A stretch of 64,000 nucleotides of DNA, from the NCBI RefSeq assembly GCF_002000055.1, contig NZ_MVBD01000009.1, positions 124,001 through 188,000 on the forward strand, read 5' to 3'. Shown piece by piece: positions 1 through 8,662 of this stretch; position 1 is the stretch's first letter, and every line of letters starts with the position of its first letter. Source of the stretch: Marinicella sediminis. GTDB taxonomy: Bacteria > Pseudomonadota > Gammaproteobacteria > Xanthomonadales > Marinicellaceae. A model generated the notes under the pieces. It saw nothing but the letters and a program-made list of their open reading frames with translations, had not been told where the DNA came from and ran no database searches. A program made the translations under genes and the position numbers.

Positions 1-1
1 G

Positions 2-742
2 TTTTTGTATTATGAGAAAATGCTATTGAAAAAAATCTTGCAAGGTGATGATGTACAAAGGCAAGCCGATGACATCGATGAACATAATAAAGTCATCATT
101 GCCGGGGTGGGGCGCTTTGGTCAAATCGTTGGTCGATTATTGCAATTCAACCAATTCAAGGTGACTGCACTGGATAACGATGCCAACATGATTGATACGT
201 TGCGAAAATTTGGCTGGAAGGTGTTTTTCGGTGATGCCACAAGGATGGATTTGTTGCATGCAGCTGGAATTGAACAGGCTCATTGTTTTGTGATTGCCAT
301 GGATGATCCTGAAAAAGTCATTGATCTGGCGGCTTATTTGCATGAACACCACCCAAAATTGAATTTGTTTGTTCGGGCCAGAGACCGCACCACTGCCTAT
401 CATTTGTATCAGTTGGGTATTCGGCATATATATCGGGAAACATTTGAGTCATCGGCATCCATGGGAGAAGCTGTGCTCAAACAATTGGGTATGCGTGCCT
501 ATCAGGCTAAGCGAGCGAAACTCAGGTATCAGCATGAGGATGAGATTCTGACCCGTAAAATGGCCCAATCATACTTCGAGAAAGATGAGAAAGGCCATGT
601 GCTCAACGTGCAGGAACAATTGGACAATGTGGCCAATATCCTTGCCAATGATCAGCACATCAAACAATACAGTCTGAGTCAGGACACTGGCTGGGATGAA
701 CATTCGTTGATCAATGACCTGGGCAATCAAAAAGCTGATTGA
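2..742 (+). CDS. Glutathione-regulated K+ efflux antiporter (KefB/KefC type), C-terminal part
   Basis: The reading frame is already open at the left edge, so only the cytoplasmic C-terminal part is visible. About 25 residues in, a Rossmann-type RCK/TrkA-N domain begins with the nucleotide-binding loop AGVGRFGQIVGR, followed by GDATRMDLLHAAGIEQA, the usual layout of KefB/KefC regulatory domains. In this family the RCK domain binds NAD(H) and glutathione or its adducts and gates K+/H+ exchange through a membrane antiporter half, which must lie to the left of the window. A charged tail of about 100 residues follows the Rossmann fold. The next gene is convergent, with a single base between the two stops. 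KefB, KefC and YbaL cannot be told apart from this part alone. Confidence 0.88.
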   Translation, partial: FLYYEKMLLKKILQGDDVQRQADDIDEHNKVIIAGVGRFGQIVGRLLQFNQFKVTALDNDANMIDTLRKFGWKVFFGDATRMDLLHAAGIEQAHCFVIAMDDPEKVIDLAAYLHEHHPKLNLFVRARDRTTAYHLYQLGIRHIYRETFESSASMGEAVLKQLGMRAYQAKRAKLRYQHEDEILTRKMAQSYFEKDEKGHVLNVQEQLDNVANILANDQHIKQYSLSQDTGWDEHSLINDLGNQKAD

Positions 743-743
743 G

Positions 744-1598
744 TCAGCTTGCTTGTTTTCTGAACTGTCCTGGAGTCATGCCATATTGCTTTTTAAATAC
801 TTTGATAAAAGCCGCTTCAGACTGATAACCAGAGGATAAAGCCACCTGCCAGACAGATGTGTTTTCTGATATCAGTAAATGCCTGGCGTGCTCCATGCGC
901 CAGTGCGTCATGTATTGTAATGCCGTCATGCCCACCATTTTGCTGAACAGAGCAGCAAATTTAGACCGGGACATCGCTGCTTTGCCGGCCAGTTCAGCCA
1001 GGCTCCAGGCATAATCAGGTGCTGCATGAAAAGCCACCAGTGCATGAGCCAGTTGAGGGTGGCTGAGTCCATAAAGTAACCCTGTTTTGTACACATGGCT
1101 ATCCTGTGCAGAGGTGATGTGGTACCGAATGATATAAATGAACATCACTTCTGCCAGCTTATCCAGTACCAACTGACGGCCATCATCCTGGTTTTCAGCT
1201 TCTGTCACAATTTGTTGAAACAAGCCCTTGAATCCTCTGCAATGTTCCATTTCATTGGCTTTGATGTGTAGTACATCCGGCAGTGCATCAAGAATCGGGT
1301 TGTTGATGTGGCTGAAGGTTAATTGTCCACAAATCAGTGTGGTAGATGATTCGTTGTTTGATTCCGGGCTGATCAGTTGGTGTGGGCAGTTACGCGGAAA
1401 AAAGATCAAGTCACCTGCGTTCAGATGGATCGGTTGCAAATGGTCCATCTGTAGCTGACAGTTGCCATAAGCAATGACATGAAAGCTGCTGTTGTTGGTT
1501 GGTTCTGGTGACACTCCCCACGGAGCGCAAAATTCAGAATGCAAATATATGTTGGCATCAAAATGTATGGCTTTGAAAATTTCTTGTACAACATCCAT
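744..1598 (-). CDS. AraC family transcriptional regulator with cupin sensor domain
   Basis: This is a 284-residue protein of the usual two-domain AraC layout. The N-terminal half looks like an AraC-type cupin sensor (Cupin_6-like), with the beta-strand pattern LNAGDLIFFPRNCPHQL. The last 100 residues hold two helix-turn-helix units, WSLAELAGKAAMSRSKFAAL and VWQVALSSGYQSEAAFIKVF, ending in the family signature YGMTPGQFRK. It is divergent from the small exported cupredoxin-like gene at 1703 across about 100 bases. That makes the cupredoxin-like gene, and autoregulation, the natural first guess for its target. The ligand is unknown. Confidence 0.9.
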   Translation of the reverse strand: MDVVQEIFKAIHFDANIYLHSEFCAPWGVSPEPTNNSSFHVIAYGNCQLQMDHLQPIHLNAGDLIFFPRNCPHQLISPESNNESSTTLICGQLTFSHINNPILDALPDVLHIKANEMEHCRGFKGLFQQIVTEAENQDDGRQLVLDKLAEVMFIYIIRYHITSAQDSHVYKTGLLYGLSHPQLAHALVAFHAAPDYAWSLAELAGKAAMSRSKFAALFSKMVGMTALQYMTHWRMEHARHLLISENTSVWQVALSSGYQSEAAFIKVFKKQYGMTPGQFRKQAS

Positions 1599-1702
1599 TG
1601 GACTAATGAGCTATTAATAAAGATTATCTGACATGTATCGTATCATTAAATTCGTAATATTGGACCTGTGAGTTATTATTATCAATCAACAGGAGTATTT
1701 TT

Positions 1703-2086
1703 ATGAATCAGATTAAATTATTTTCACTGATGGGACTTTTGGCCCTGTCATTTTTTTCTGCATGGCCGGTAATGGCTGAACAAGCCAGGCAAGTGAATGG
1801 TGTGACTACCATTCACCTGGATCAATATGGCGGTTATTTTGAGACCAAAGAAACCCTGGGGTCTCTGAAAGCCGGTACATATGAGTTTGTGGTGACCAAC
1901 AAAACCAATAAACTGGTGGGTTTTCAATTGCAAAACAACAAAACCCATGCACAACTGGATAAATTTCCGCTTGAGCCAAACCAAAGCCGTGTATCACGCG
2001 TTGAGATCACCACAGATGGGTTTCGCTTCAGGTGCCCGATCAATCCCACACCATGGTATGAAATTGATCATGTCAAAAGTCAGTAA
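1703..2086 (+). CDS. Exported cupredoxin-like protein
   Basis: The product is 127 residues, with a clear signal peptide (basic start, hydrophobic core, cleavage near VMAEQ at about residue 26). The mature part is beta-rich, with LKAGTYEFVVTNKTNKLVGF resembling the strand-turn-strand core of cupredoxins. It has a single cysteine near the C-terminus (FRFRCPINPTPWYEID). The His and Met that normally complete a type 1 copper site after that Cys are not where a classical blue-copper protein would have them, so copper binding is uncertain. A ribosome-binding site (AGGAG) precedes the ATG by about eight bases. It is divergent from an AraC regulator, which may control it. Confidence 0.72.
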   Translation: MNQIKLFSLMGLLALSFFSAWPVMAEQARQVNGVTTIHLDQYGGYFETKETLGSLKAGTYEFVVTNKTNKLVGFQLQNNKTHAQLDKFPLEPNQSRVSRVEITTDGFRFRCPINPTPWYEIDHVKSQ

Positions 2087-2103
2087 GCCAGGGCTGTTTT
2101 CAC

Positions 2104-2871
2104 TCAGAGGTCGTATTCAATGACCACTGGTGCATGATCAGAAAAGCGTTCATCTTTATAAATATGAGCGCTTTTTACTTTGTCCTTTAAACAGGGAGAA
2201 GTGATGTGGTAATCGATTCGCCAGCCGGTGTTATTGGCCCAGGCCTGCCCCCGGTTTGACCACCAGGAGTATTGGTGTTCTCCTGGTTCAGCTACGCGAA
2301 AAGCATCGACCAGATTCTTCTGTTCAAACAAATTGCTCATCCATTCCCGTTCTTCGGGTAAAAATCCCGAATTCTTTTGGTTGCCACGCCAGTTCTTGAT
2401 GTCAATTTTCTTGTGGGCGATGTTCCAATCTCCACAAACCACGAAGGGCTTGTCTTTGTTTTTTAAATTGTCCAGCACTGGTTCCAGGCGTTCCATGCAA
2501 AGGTATTTGAATGCCTGCCTTTCTTCTTTGGCTGACCCTGATGGCAAATACAATGAGGCCACGATCAGATCTCCTAAATCCACTTCTACCCAGCGCCCTT
2601 CCTGATCAAACTCAGGCCAGTCGATGCCGTAGCGTACAGTTTGAGGTTGGTGCTTGGTGTAGATGGAAACCCCGGAATAACCTTTTTTAACGGCATCGGC
2701 CTGATAAAAATGATGCCCTGCCGGCACGAAGAGTTTGGGATCCAGTTGATGCAGCTGTGCTTTGGTTTCCTGAATACACACCACATCGGCTTCCTGTTGC
2801 TTCATCCAGTCAAAAAAACCCTTACGTTGGGCTGCACGAATGCCATTGGCATTGAGGGTAATGATTTTCAT
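2104..2871 (-). CDS. xthA: Exodeoxyribonuclease III (AP endonuclease)
   Basis: This 255-residue protein belongs to the exonuclease/endonuclease/phosphatase superfamily and has the normal length for ExoIII. Family motifs appear in order: the N-terminal metal-binding start ITLNANGIRAA, the glutamate site CIQETKAQ, the GYSGVSIYTK segment, the VVCGDWNIAH catalytic loop, the WRIDYHITS segment and the C-terminal FSDHAPVVIEYDL with the catalytic Asp-His pair. ExoIII cleaves DNA 5' of abasic sites and removes nucleotides from 3' ends during base excision repair. It is divergently arranged with pyrE across about 100 bases. The N-terminal phrase ITLNANGIRAA also fits the single-chain bacterial ExoA type, so the exact subgroup is open. 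Confidence 0.94.
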   Translation of the reverse strand: MKIITLNANGIRAAQRKGFFDWMKQQEADVVCIQETKAQLHQLDPKLFVPAGHHFYQADAVKKGYSGVSIYTKHQPQTVRYGIDWPEFDQEGRWVEVDLGDLIVASLYLPSGSAKEERQAFKYLCMERLEPVLDNLKNKDKPFVVCGDWNIAHKKIDIKNWRGNQKNSGFLPEEREWMSNLFEQKNLVDAFRVAEPGEHQYSWWSNRGQAWANNTGWRIDYHITSPCLKDKVKSAHIYKDERFSDHAPVVIEYDL

Positions 2872-2969
2872 GGGTCAAATAAATTGAAAAGGTTAATTAT
2901 AACATTTCAGGGCTTGAAAAATAGCCGCAGTTCTCCGATGATAGTCGCTCATTCATCACTGTATTTACT

Positions 2970-3599
2970 ATGAGCGTAGCCCAGGATTTTCTGGCATTGG
3001 CCATCCACAAAAATGTCCTTAATTTTGGTGAGTTCACCCTCAAATCAGGCAGGGTAAGCCCTTATTTTTTCAACGCCGGATTGTTTGATGATGGTCATTC
3101 TTTACTGAAACTGGGACACCATTATGCCCAGACCATTCGTCATTCCGGTATCGAATTTGATATGTTGTACGGACCCGCTTACAAAGGCATTCCACTGGCC
3201 ACCACAATTGCTGTGGCCTGGTATGAGTTGTATCAGGAAAATCTGCCAGTGGCGTTCAACCGCAAAGAACGGAAAGACCATGGTGAAGGAGGACAGCTGA
3301 TTGGTGCACCAGTCCGGGGCAGGGTGCTGATCGTTGATGATGTGGTCTCTGCAGGCACTTCAGTGCGTGAATCTATTGAGCTTATCAGCCAGCATGATGC
3401 CAGTGTGGTTGGAATTGCAGTGGCCCTGGACAGGCAGGAAAAGGGGGCAGGTGAGTTATCTGCCATGCAGGAATTACAGCAACAGTATGGCTTACAAACC
3501 ATCAGCATAGCTAACTTGTCCTCATTATTTGAATACCTCAAAGATGACCAGGAAACGCTGAAGAAAGTGCAGAGTTATCGTGATCAATATGGTGTCTGA
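2970..3599 (+). CDS. pyrE: Orotate phosphoribosyltransferase
   Basis: This 209-residue type I phosphoribosyltransferase converts orotate and PRPP into orotidine 5'-phosphate in pyrimidine synthesis. The PRPP-binding signature is present as VLIVDDVVSAGTS. The flexible catalytic loop appears as FNRKERKDHGEGGQLIGAP, and the N-terminal FTLKSGRVSPYFFNAG is diagnostic of the enterobacterial-type PyrE. Length is normal. apaH starts six bases after its stop, so the two are probably cotranscribed. Confidence 0.96.
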   Translation: MSVAQDFLALAIHKNVLNFGEFTLKSGRVSPYFFNAGLFDDGHSLLKLGHHYAQTIRHSGIEFDMLYGPAYKGIPLATTIAVAWYELYQENLPVAFNRKERKDHGEGGQLIGAPVRGRVLIVDDVVSAGTSVRESIELISQHDASVVGIAVALDRQEKGAGELSAMQELQQQYGLQTISIANLSSLFEYLKDDQETLKKVQSYRDQYGV

Positions 3600-3604
3600 C
3601 TGAG

Positions 3605-4390
3605 ATGGCCACTTACGTCATCGGCGATGTACAAGGGTGTTTTGATGCACTGATGAAACTCATCAGGAAGATTGGTTTTGACCAGCAATCAGACCGGCTG
3701 GTTTTTTGTGGTGATCTGGTTAACCGCGGTGGTCGTAGCCTGGATACATTGCGCTGGATTTATGCCCACCAGAGATGCTGTCAGACTGTGTTGGGAAATC
3801 ATGATCTCAGTTTGCTGGGTCGTTTTTATAAAAACCCTGGAAGCGTATCAAACAAAGAGTTTAAAGCCATTTTCAGGGCTCCGGATGTCAGCTTATTGAT
3901 GGCATGGCTGATGCAATGTCCCTTGTATCTGGATTTGGGCGAGCAGGTGGTGATTCATGCCGGACTCTATCCGGGCTGGGACCTCACCGCATTCAAGAAG
4001 CTGGCTGATGATACCCATGTTGAGATGAACCGCCATCCAACTGCTTTTTTTAATGCCATGTATGGCAACAATCCAAAGAGCTGGGACCCTGAAGTGGATG
4101 AGCCGCTCAGACATCGTTTTGTGATCAATGCCACAACCCGTATGCGGTTTGTTAAGACTGACCTGTCTTTGAATTTCACAGAGAATAAGAAGCAGCCCAA
4201 GTCAGCCTCTTTAAAACCCTGGTTTACTTTCCCTGTCATCCAGTCATTACCACAACACATTATTTTTGGTCACTGGTCGGCGCTGGGATTGTATCAGGAT
4301 CAGCATGTCACGTGCCTGGATTCCGGTAAGGTGTGGGGTGGTCAGCTCACTGCCATGAGACTGGAAGACCGGCAATTATTCAGCGTCTGA
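3605..4390 (+). CDS. apaH: Symmetrical bis(5'-nucleosyl)-tetraphosphatase
   Basis: This 261-residue calcineurin-like phosphoesterase hydrolyses Ap4A and removes Np4-type caps from RNA. The metal-binding motifs are all in place: YVIGDVQGCFDAL, FCGDLVNRGGRS, TVLGNHDLSLL, VIHAGLYPGWD and IIFGHWSALG, and the C-terminal CLDSGKVWGGQLTA is typical of ApaH. It follows pyrE directly and probably shares its transcript. About 140 bases with no recognised signal separate it from glnS. Confidence 0.95.
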   Translation: MATYVIGDVQGCFDALMKLIRKIGFDQQSDRLVFCGDLVNRGGRSLDTLRWIYAHQRCCQTVLGNHDLSLLGRFYKNPGSVSNKEFKAIFRAPDVSLLMAWLMQCPLYLDLGEQVVIHAGLYPGWDLTAFKKLADDTHVEMNRHPTAFFNAMYGNNPKSWDPEVDEPLRHRFVINATTRMRFVKTDLSLNFTENKKQPKSASLKPWFTFPVIQSLPQHIIFGHWSALGLYQDQHVTCLDSGKVWGGQLTAMRLEDRQLFSV

Positions 4391-4532
4391 TGAGCATGGG
4401 TTCTTCCCACAGGTCATGTGCCTGCAGTCAGTCCTCTGATGGCCACAATTAAAACCATCATGAAGCTCGATTTTTCAGCAGTTTGCTGGCAAAATATGGC
4501 GCTTTACACGTTGATAAAACTGACCGCGACTG

Positions 4533-6212
4533 ATGACTGATAAAAACGTTACCGAAAACTTCATCACCCACATCATTGATGAAGATCTGGCCAATAAAAA
4601 ACACAACCATGTGGTTACCCGTTTTCCACCAGAACCCAATGGGTACCTGCACATCGGGCATGCCAAAAGCATCTGCCTGAATTTTGGCGTCGCTGCTGAT
4701 TACCAGGGAACCTGTCACTTGCGATTTGACGACACCAATCCTGAAAAAGAGAGCAGGGAGTATGCAGAATCGATTCAGCGGGACATTCAGTGGTTGGGAT
4801 TCGATTGGAAAACCAATCAATTTCATGCGTCTGATTATTTTGATCAGTTGTATGCCTATGCTGAAGAGCTGATAGAAAAAGGCCTGGCATATGTCGATGA
4901 CCAGACCCCGGAAGAAATGCGGGAAAATCGTGGCGATTTCAACCGCCCGGGTGTGAACAGCCCTTTTCGCGATCGCAGTCCTGAAGAAAACCTCGCTCTT
5001 TTCAGGGCGATGAAAGCCGGTGAGTTTGCCGATGGTGCCAGGGTGTTGCGGGCTAAAATTGACATGCAGTCAGGAAACATCAATATGCGTGATCCGGTGA
5101 TTTACCGCATCAGGCGTCTGCACCACATCAACACCGGTGACAAATGGTGTATTTACCCTATGTATGATTTCACGCATTGCATTTCTGATGCGATTGAAGG
5201 CATCACCCATTCGTTGTGTACCCTTGAATTTGAAGATCACAGGCCATTGTATGATTGGTTCCTGGATCACATAGACATTGATTGTCATCCACAACAGATT
5301 GAATTTTCCCGCCTTAATGTGTCTTTCACCATCACATCAAAACGACGGTTGAGTAAATTGGTCGAAGAAGGCATCGTTGATGGCTGGGATGACCCACGGA
5401 TGTCAACCATATCAGGCTTGCGCCGACGTGGCTACCCACCAGAAGCTATACGTGATTTTGTTAAACAGGTTGGAGTCAGTAAAAAAGAATCTGTGATTTC
5501 CATGACTGTGCTGGAAGATGCGATTCGTCATCACCTGAATCAATCCGCCCCCAGGGTCATGGGCGTTTTGCGCCCTTTGAAAGTGGTTATTGAGAATTAT
5601 CCTGAGGGTCAGGTTGAAATGCTCAACGGAGCCAATCATCCACAGAACGAATCCTTTGGCAGCCGACAAATACCTTTCAGTCGGGAGATTTATGTTGAGC
5701 AAAGTGACTACAAAGAAAATGCCAATCGTAAGTTCTTTCGATTAACTGAAGGCAGGGAAGTGCGCTTGCGTCACGCTTATTACATCACTTGTCGTGAAGC
5801 CATCAAAGACGAACAGGGTAATGTGGTTGAATTGCGCTGCACCTATGACCCGGAAAGCCGTGGCGGTACAGCTGACGGACGCAAAGTTAAAGGTACCATC
5901 CATTGGATTTCGGCGGAACATGCTGAGCCCATCGAAGTGCGTTTATATGACCGACTGTTTAACCATCCTAAACCAGCCTCATTGGAAAACTTCACGGATG
6001 CGATTAATTCTGAATCCCTTGAAATTCTTCCCAATGCCATGTTGGAGCCAGGCATAGCAGACCAGGACAGCGAGGTGGTTTATCAGTTTGAGCGCAATGC
6101 TTATTTCAAAAGGGATAAAACCCATGAGACCGATAAACCGGTGTTCAATCAGGTGGTTTCCATGCGGGATTCCTGGTCGAAAATTGAACAGGAAGTTAAT
6201 GAAAGCAACTGA
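4533..6212 (+). CDS. glnS: Glutaminyl-tRNA synthetase
   Basis: This 559-residue class I aminoacyl-tRNA synthetase attaches glutamine to tRNA-Gln. The HIGH signature is seen in [16 protein letters not shown] near residue 35. The second signature, equivalent to KMSKS, is [10 protein letters not shown] near residue 270. The C-terminal half (from about residue 340) has the two beta-barrel anticodon-binding domains, with [19 protein letters not shown] characteristic of GlnRS rather than GluRS. Length matches the enterobacterial enzyme. A strong hairpin terminator follows the stop. Confidence 0.97.
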   Translation: MTDKNVTENFITHIIDEDLANKKHNHVVTRFPPEPNGYLHIGHAKSICLNFGVAADYQGTCHLRFDDTNPEKESREYAESIQRDIQWLGFDWKTNQFHASDYFDQLYAYAEELIEKGLAYVDDQTPEEMRENRGDFNRPGVNSPFRDRSPEENLALFRAMKAGEFADGARVLRAKIDMQSGNINMRDPVIYRIRRLHHINTGDKWCIYPMYDFTHCISDAIEGITHSLCTLEFEDHRPLYDWFLDHIDIDCHPQQIEFSRLNVSFTITSKRRLSKLVEEGIVDGWDDPRMSTISGLRRRGYPPEAIRDFVKQVGVSKKESVISMTVLEDAIRHHLNQSAPRVMGVLRPLKVVIENYPEGQVEMLNGANHPQNESFGSRQIPFSREIYVEQSDYKENANRKFFRLTEGREVRLRHAYYITCREAIKDEQGNVVELRCTYDPESRGGTADGRKVKGTIHWISAEHAEPIEVRLYDRLFNHPKPASLENFTDAINSESLEILPNAMLEPGIADQDSEVVYQFERNAYFKRDKTHETDKPVFNQVVSMRDSWSKIEQEVNESN

Positions 6213-6228
6213 TGCTTGATGTAACACC

Positions 6229-6260
6229 AAAAAGGGCTGTTGAAAAACAGCCCTTTTTTT
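6229..6260 (+). terminator. Intrinsic terminator after glnS (bidirectional)
   Basis: A 13-base stem (AAAAAGGGCTGTT paired with its complement) with a GAAA loop is followed by a run of T. The A-rich 5' side makes it usable in reverse, so it can also stop the convergent DUF1338 gene ending at 6279. Confidence 0.9.
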
Positions 6261-6278
6261 ATTCCGCTGTGGTAGACA

Positions 6279-7079
6279 TCATTGGGTGTCGGTGCTTTCA
6301 AATATTTTATCAGCTGAGGCTGCAATAAATCCCTGGTACAAACGACCAGTTTCAGTGGGGTAGCGCTTTGCGAATTCATAAAAACAACTGGGCACCAGGT
6401 GATTGACGTCACTGAATTCCAGGTTAACCATTGGAGCCATGGTTGATGACTGCTCTAACAATTGTTCAGGAGTTCCCTTGATCAGCCCTCCTGATTCATT
6501 CATGGCAAAATCATGATCTATGATGAATTGATTCAGGCTTTCGATATCAAAAAATGTGGTCAGGTGATTTATGGAAACGGTGAAATGGTTGGCACGGTAC
6601 CCAAAAGCCGCCGTCCAGGCAGCGTATTCGCTTTCCTGAAGTAAAGCAATGTATTGAGAGAAACTCAATGACCAGGGTCTGCCACTGTACAGAAAGTCAG
6701 GTTCCCTGACTTGATCTGGAGTGACTTGTTCATCGAGTTCACGGATGGTGTCCTGTAAATCATTTGAAAATTGTTCAGTGAGTAATTCAGAAATGAATAT
6801 TTTTGGCAGGTTTGCATTTTTGGCATGTTCAAAATGATAAGCACGCAGTTTTTTAGCGACAAAGTCATAATCACCGCGATTTTCGTAACCCATGGCAAGA
6901 AAATGATCGCTGAGGACATCAATACCTAATTTTGAAGTGTTGAATGTACGTAATGCCACATGGTCATTAACCACGGTTTCACCGCGGTCTTCCAGTAAAG
7001 CATGAATGGCCTTGGCTTGTGGATTGATGGCAGTGTATTGTTGCCACAGGTGGGTGAAAAATTCTTCGACGACGTGCAT
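6279..7079 (-). CDS. DUF1338 family protein (2-oxoadipate dioxygenase/decarboxylase-like)
   Basis: This 266-residue cytoplasmic protein has the DUF1338 pattern: NDHVALRTFNTSKLGIDVLS near the N-terminus (metal-ligand His in DHVALRTF), and NHFTVSINHL with a further His in the middle. Characterised DUF1338 members (HglS type) are Fe(II)-dependent enzymes that turn 2-oxoadipate into 2-hydroxyglutarate in lysine breakdown. This protein is shorter than HglS, so the substrate is not assured. A class III aminotransferase lies two genes upstream on the same strand, with asnS between, which is compatible with an amino-acid catabolic role. Confidence 0.82.
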   Translation of the reverse strand: MHVVEEFFTHLWQQYTAINPQAKAIHALLEDRGETVVNDHVALRTFNTSKLGIDVLSDHFLAMGYENRGDYDFVAKKLRAYHFEHAKNANLPKIFISELLTEQFSNDLQDTIRELDEQVTPDQVREPDFLYSGRPWSLSFSQYIALLQESEYAAWTAAFGYRANHFTVSINHLTTFFDIESLNQFIIDHDFAMNESGGLIKGTPEQLLEQSSTMAPMVNLEFSDVNHLVPSCFYEFAKRYPTETGRLYQGFIAASADKIFESTDTQ

Positions 7080-7146
7080 GAATGCTCAGTTTATTAAATC
7101 CGCGTATTATAATAAATTAAAACTAGAGTAATAAACCCAGACCTGT

Positions 7147-7174
7147 AAAAAAGGCAGCGTGAGCTGCCTTTTTT
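7147..7174 (-). terminator. Intrinsic terminator after asnS
   Basis: A near-perfect inverted repeat (AAAAAAGGCAGC, loop GTGA, then its complement ending in TTTTTT) lies 20 bases past the asnS stop. Its symmetry makes it functional on the minus strand, where it ends asnS before the DUF1338 gene. Confidence 0.88.
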
Positions 7175-7193
7175 CTGATCAGTTCAAAGTCTG

Positions 7194-8591
7194 TTAAAAA
7201 CGCGCAGATCCAGGTGTTCTCGGAAATGGGATCACGTCTCTGACATTTGACAATCCAGTCACATAACTCACCAAGCGTTCAAAGCCTGCACCGAAGCCGG
7301 CATGTGGCACCGTTCCATAACGCCTCAGATCAGTATACCAGCTATACTCGTCAGGGTTGAGCTGATGCTGTTCCATGCGTTTTAGCAGATAATCCAATCG
7401 TTCTTCACGCTGAGCACCACCCATGATTTCACCAATCCCTGGAACCAGGACATCCATTGCAGCGACGGTCTTACCATCGTCATTCATGCGCATATAGAAT
7501 GGCTTGATTTCTTCCGGGTAATTCATTACCACAATGGGTTTTTTGAAATGCTCTTCTGTGAGGAATCGCTCATGTTCTGTTTGCAAATCCAGCCCCCATT
7601 CAACCGGGTATTCAAATGTTTTGCCTGATTTTTTCAGAATCTCCAGAGCGTCTGCATAATCAACCCGTTCAAAGTGATCATCACTGAGTGTTTCCAATCT
7701 GGCAATGGCTGTCTTATCCACAAAACCATTGAAAAAGGTCATGTCATCCATGTTGTTATCCAAAACTTGTTTGATGACAAATTTGAGAAAATCTTCACCC
7801 AATTGAGCGGCATCATTCAAATCAGCAAATGCCACTTCTGGTTCAATCATCCAGAACTCAGCTAAATGCCTTTGGGTGTGTGAATTCTCGGCGCGGAAGG
7901 TAGGTCCGAAAGTGTAGACCTTGCTCAGCGCACAGGCGTATGTTTCTGCATTCAATTGCCCGGATACCGTCAGGTAGGCTTCTTTTCCAAAAAAGTCCTT
8001 GGAAAAATCAACTTTTCCTTTGTCGTCCTTGGGCAGGTTCATCAGGTCCAGCGTAGAAACCCTGAACAAATCGCCGGCGCCTTCACAGTCACTGGCTGTG
8101 ATGATGGGGGTATGCAACCAGAAATAACCATTTTGGTTGAAGTATTGATGCACGGCTTGAGCCATCGTGTTGCGGACCCGCAACATGGCGCTGAAGGTGT
8201 TGGTACGGGGTCTGAGGTGGGCCACTTCACGCAAAAATTCCATGGTATGGCGTTTAGGCTGAACCGGATAAGTATCCGGGTTCTCAACCCAGCCGACCAC
8301 TTCAACCTGGTCAGCATGAATCTCAAATTTTTGACCTTTTCCACCGGATTCAACGAGTTTACCCTGCACAATCACCGAACACCCGGTAAATAATTTGAGC
8401 ATGTCATCGTAATTATCCAGTTCATTGTTGGCCACGACCTGGATGCCATCGAAACAGGAACCATCATGTACCACCAGAAATGAAAAACCGCCTTTGGAGT
8501 GACGGGTGGTTCGAATCCAGCCTTTGATCTCAACGGCAGTGTCTACGCCGACGGTGTCATTCAACAAGGCTTTAATTGCATGGGTTTGCAT
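7194..8591 (-). CDS. asnS: Asparaginyl-tRNA synthetase
   Basis: This 465-residue class II aminoacyl-tRNA synthetase charges tRNA-Asn. An N-terminal OB-fold anticodon-binding domain (roughly residues 15-110, with [20 protein letters not shown]) precedes the catalytic core. Motif 2 is seen around [20 protein letters not shown] and motif 3 around [17 protein letters not shown]. The ending [16 protein letters not shown] is typical of AsnRS. Length is normal. An aminotransferase gene lies upstream, separated by a terminator hairpin, so asnS probably has its own promoter in the short gap. Confidence 0.97.
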   Translation of the reverse strand: MQTHAIKALLNDTVGVDTAVEIKGWIRTTRHSKGGFSFLVVHDGSCFDGIQVVANNELDNYDDMLKLFTGCSVIVQGKLVESGGKGQKFEIHADQVEVVGWVENPDTYPVQPKRHTMEFLREVAHLRPRTNTFSAMLRVRNTMAQAVHQYFNQNGYFWLHTPIITASDCEGAGDLFRVSTLDLMNLPKDDKGKVDFSKDFFGKEAYLTVSGQLNAETYACALSKVYTFGPTFRAENSHTQRHLAEFWMIEPEVAFADLNDAAQLGEDFLKFVIKQVLDNNMDDMTFFNGFVDKTAIARLETLSDDHFERVDYADALEILKKSGKTFEYPVEWGLDLQTEHERFLTEEHFKKPIVVMNYPEEIKPFYMRMNDDGKTVAAMDVLVPGIGEIMGGAQREERLDYLLKRMEQHQLNPDEYSWYTDLRRYGTVPHAGFGAGFERLVSYVTGLSNVRDVIPFPRTPGSARF

Positions 8592-8610
8592 AGGTTTGTA
8601 ACTCCTTATA

Positions 8611-8639
8611 AGAAAGCCACTGGCCTGCAGTGGCTTTCA
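8611..8639 (-). terminator. Hairpin between aminotransferase gene and asnS
   Basis: An 11-base perfect stem (GAAAGCCACTG and its complement) with a five-base loop lies between the aminotransferase stop at 8663 and the asnS start at 8591. On the minus strand it is followed only by a short T-containing tract, so it may be a weak terminator or attenuator-like element. Confidence 0.6.
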
Positions 8640-8662
8640 TTATTAACTGAATCGGATTGTCT

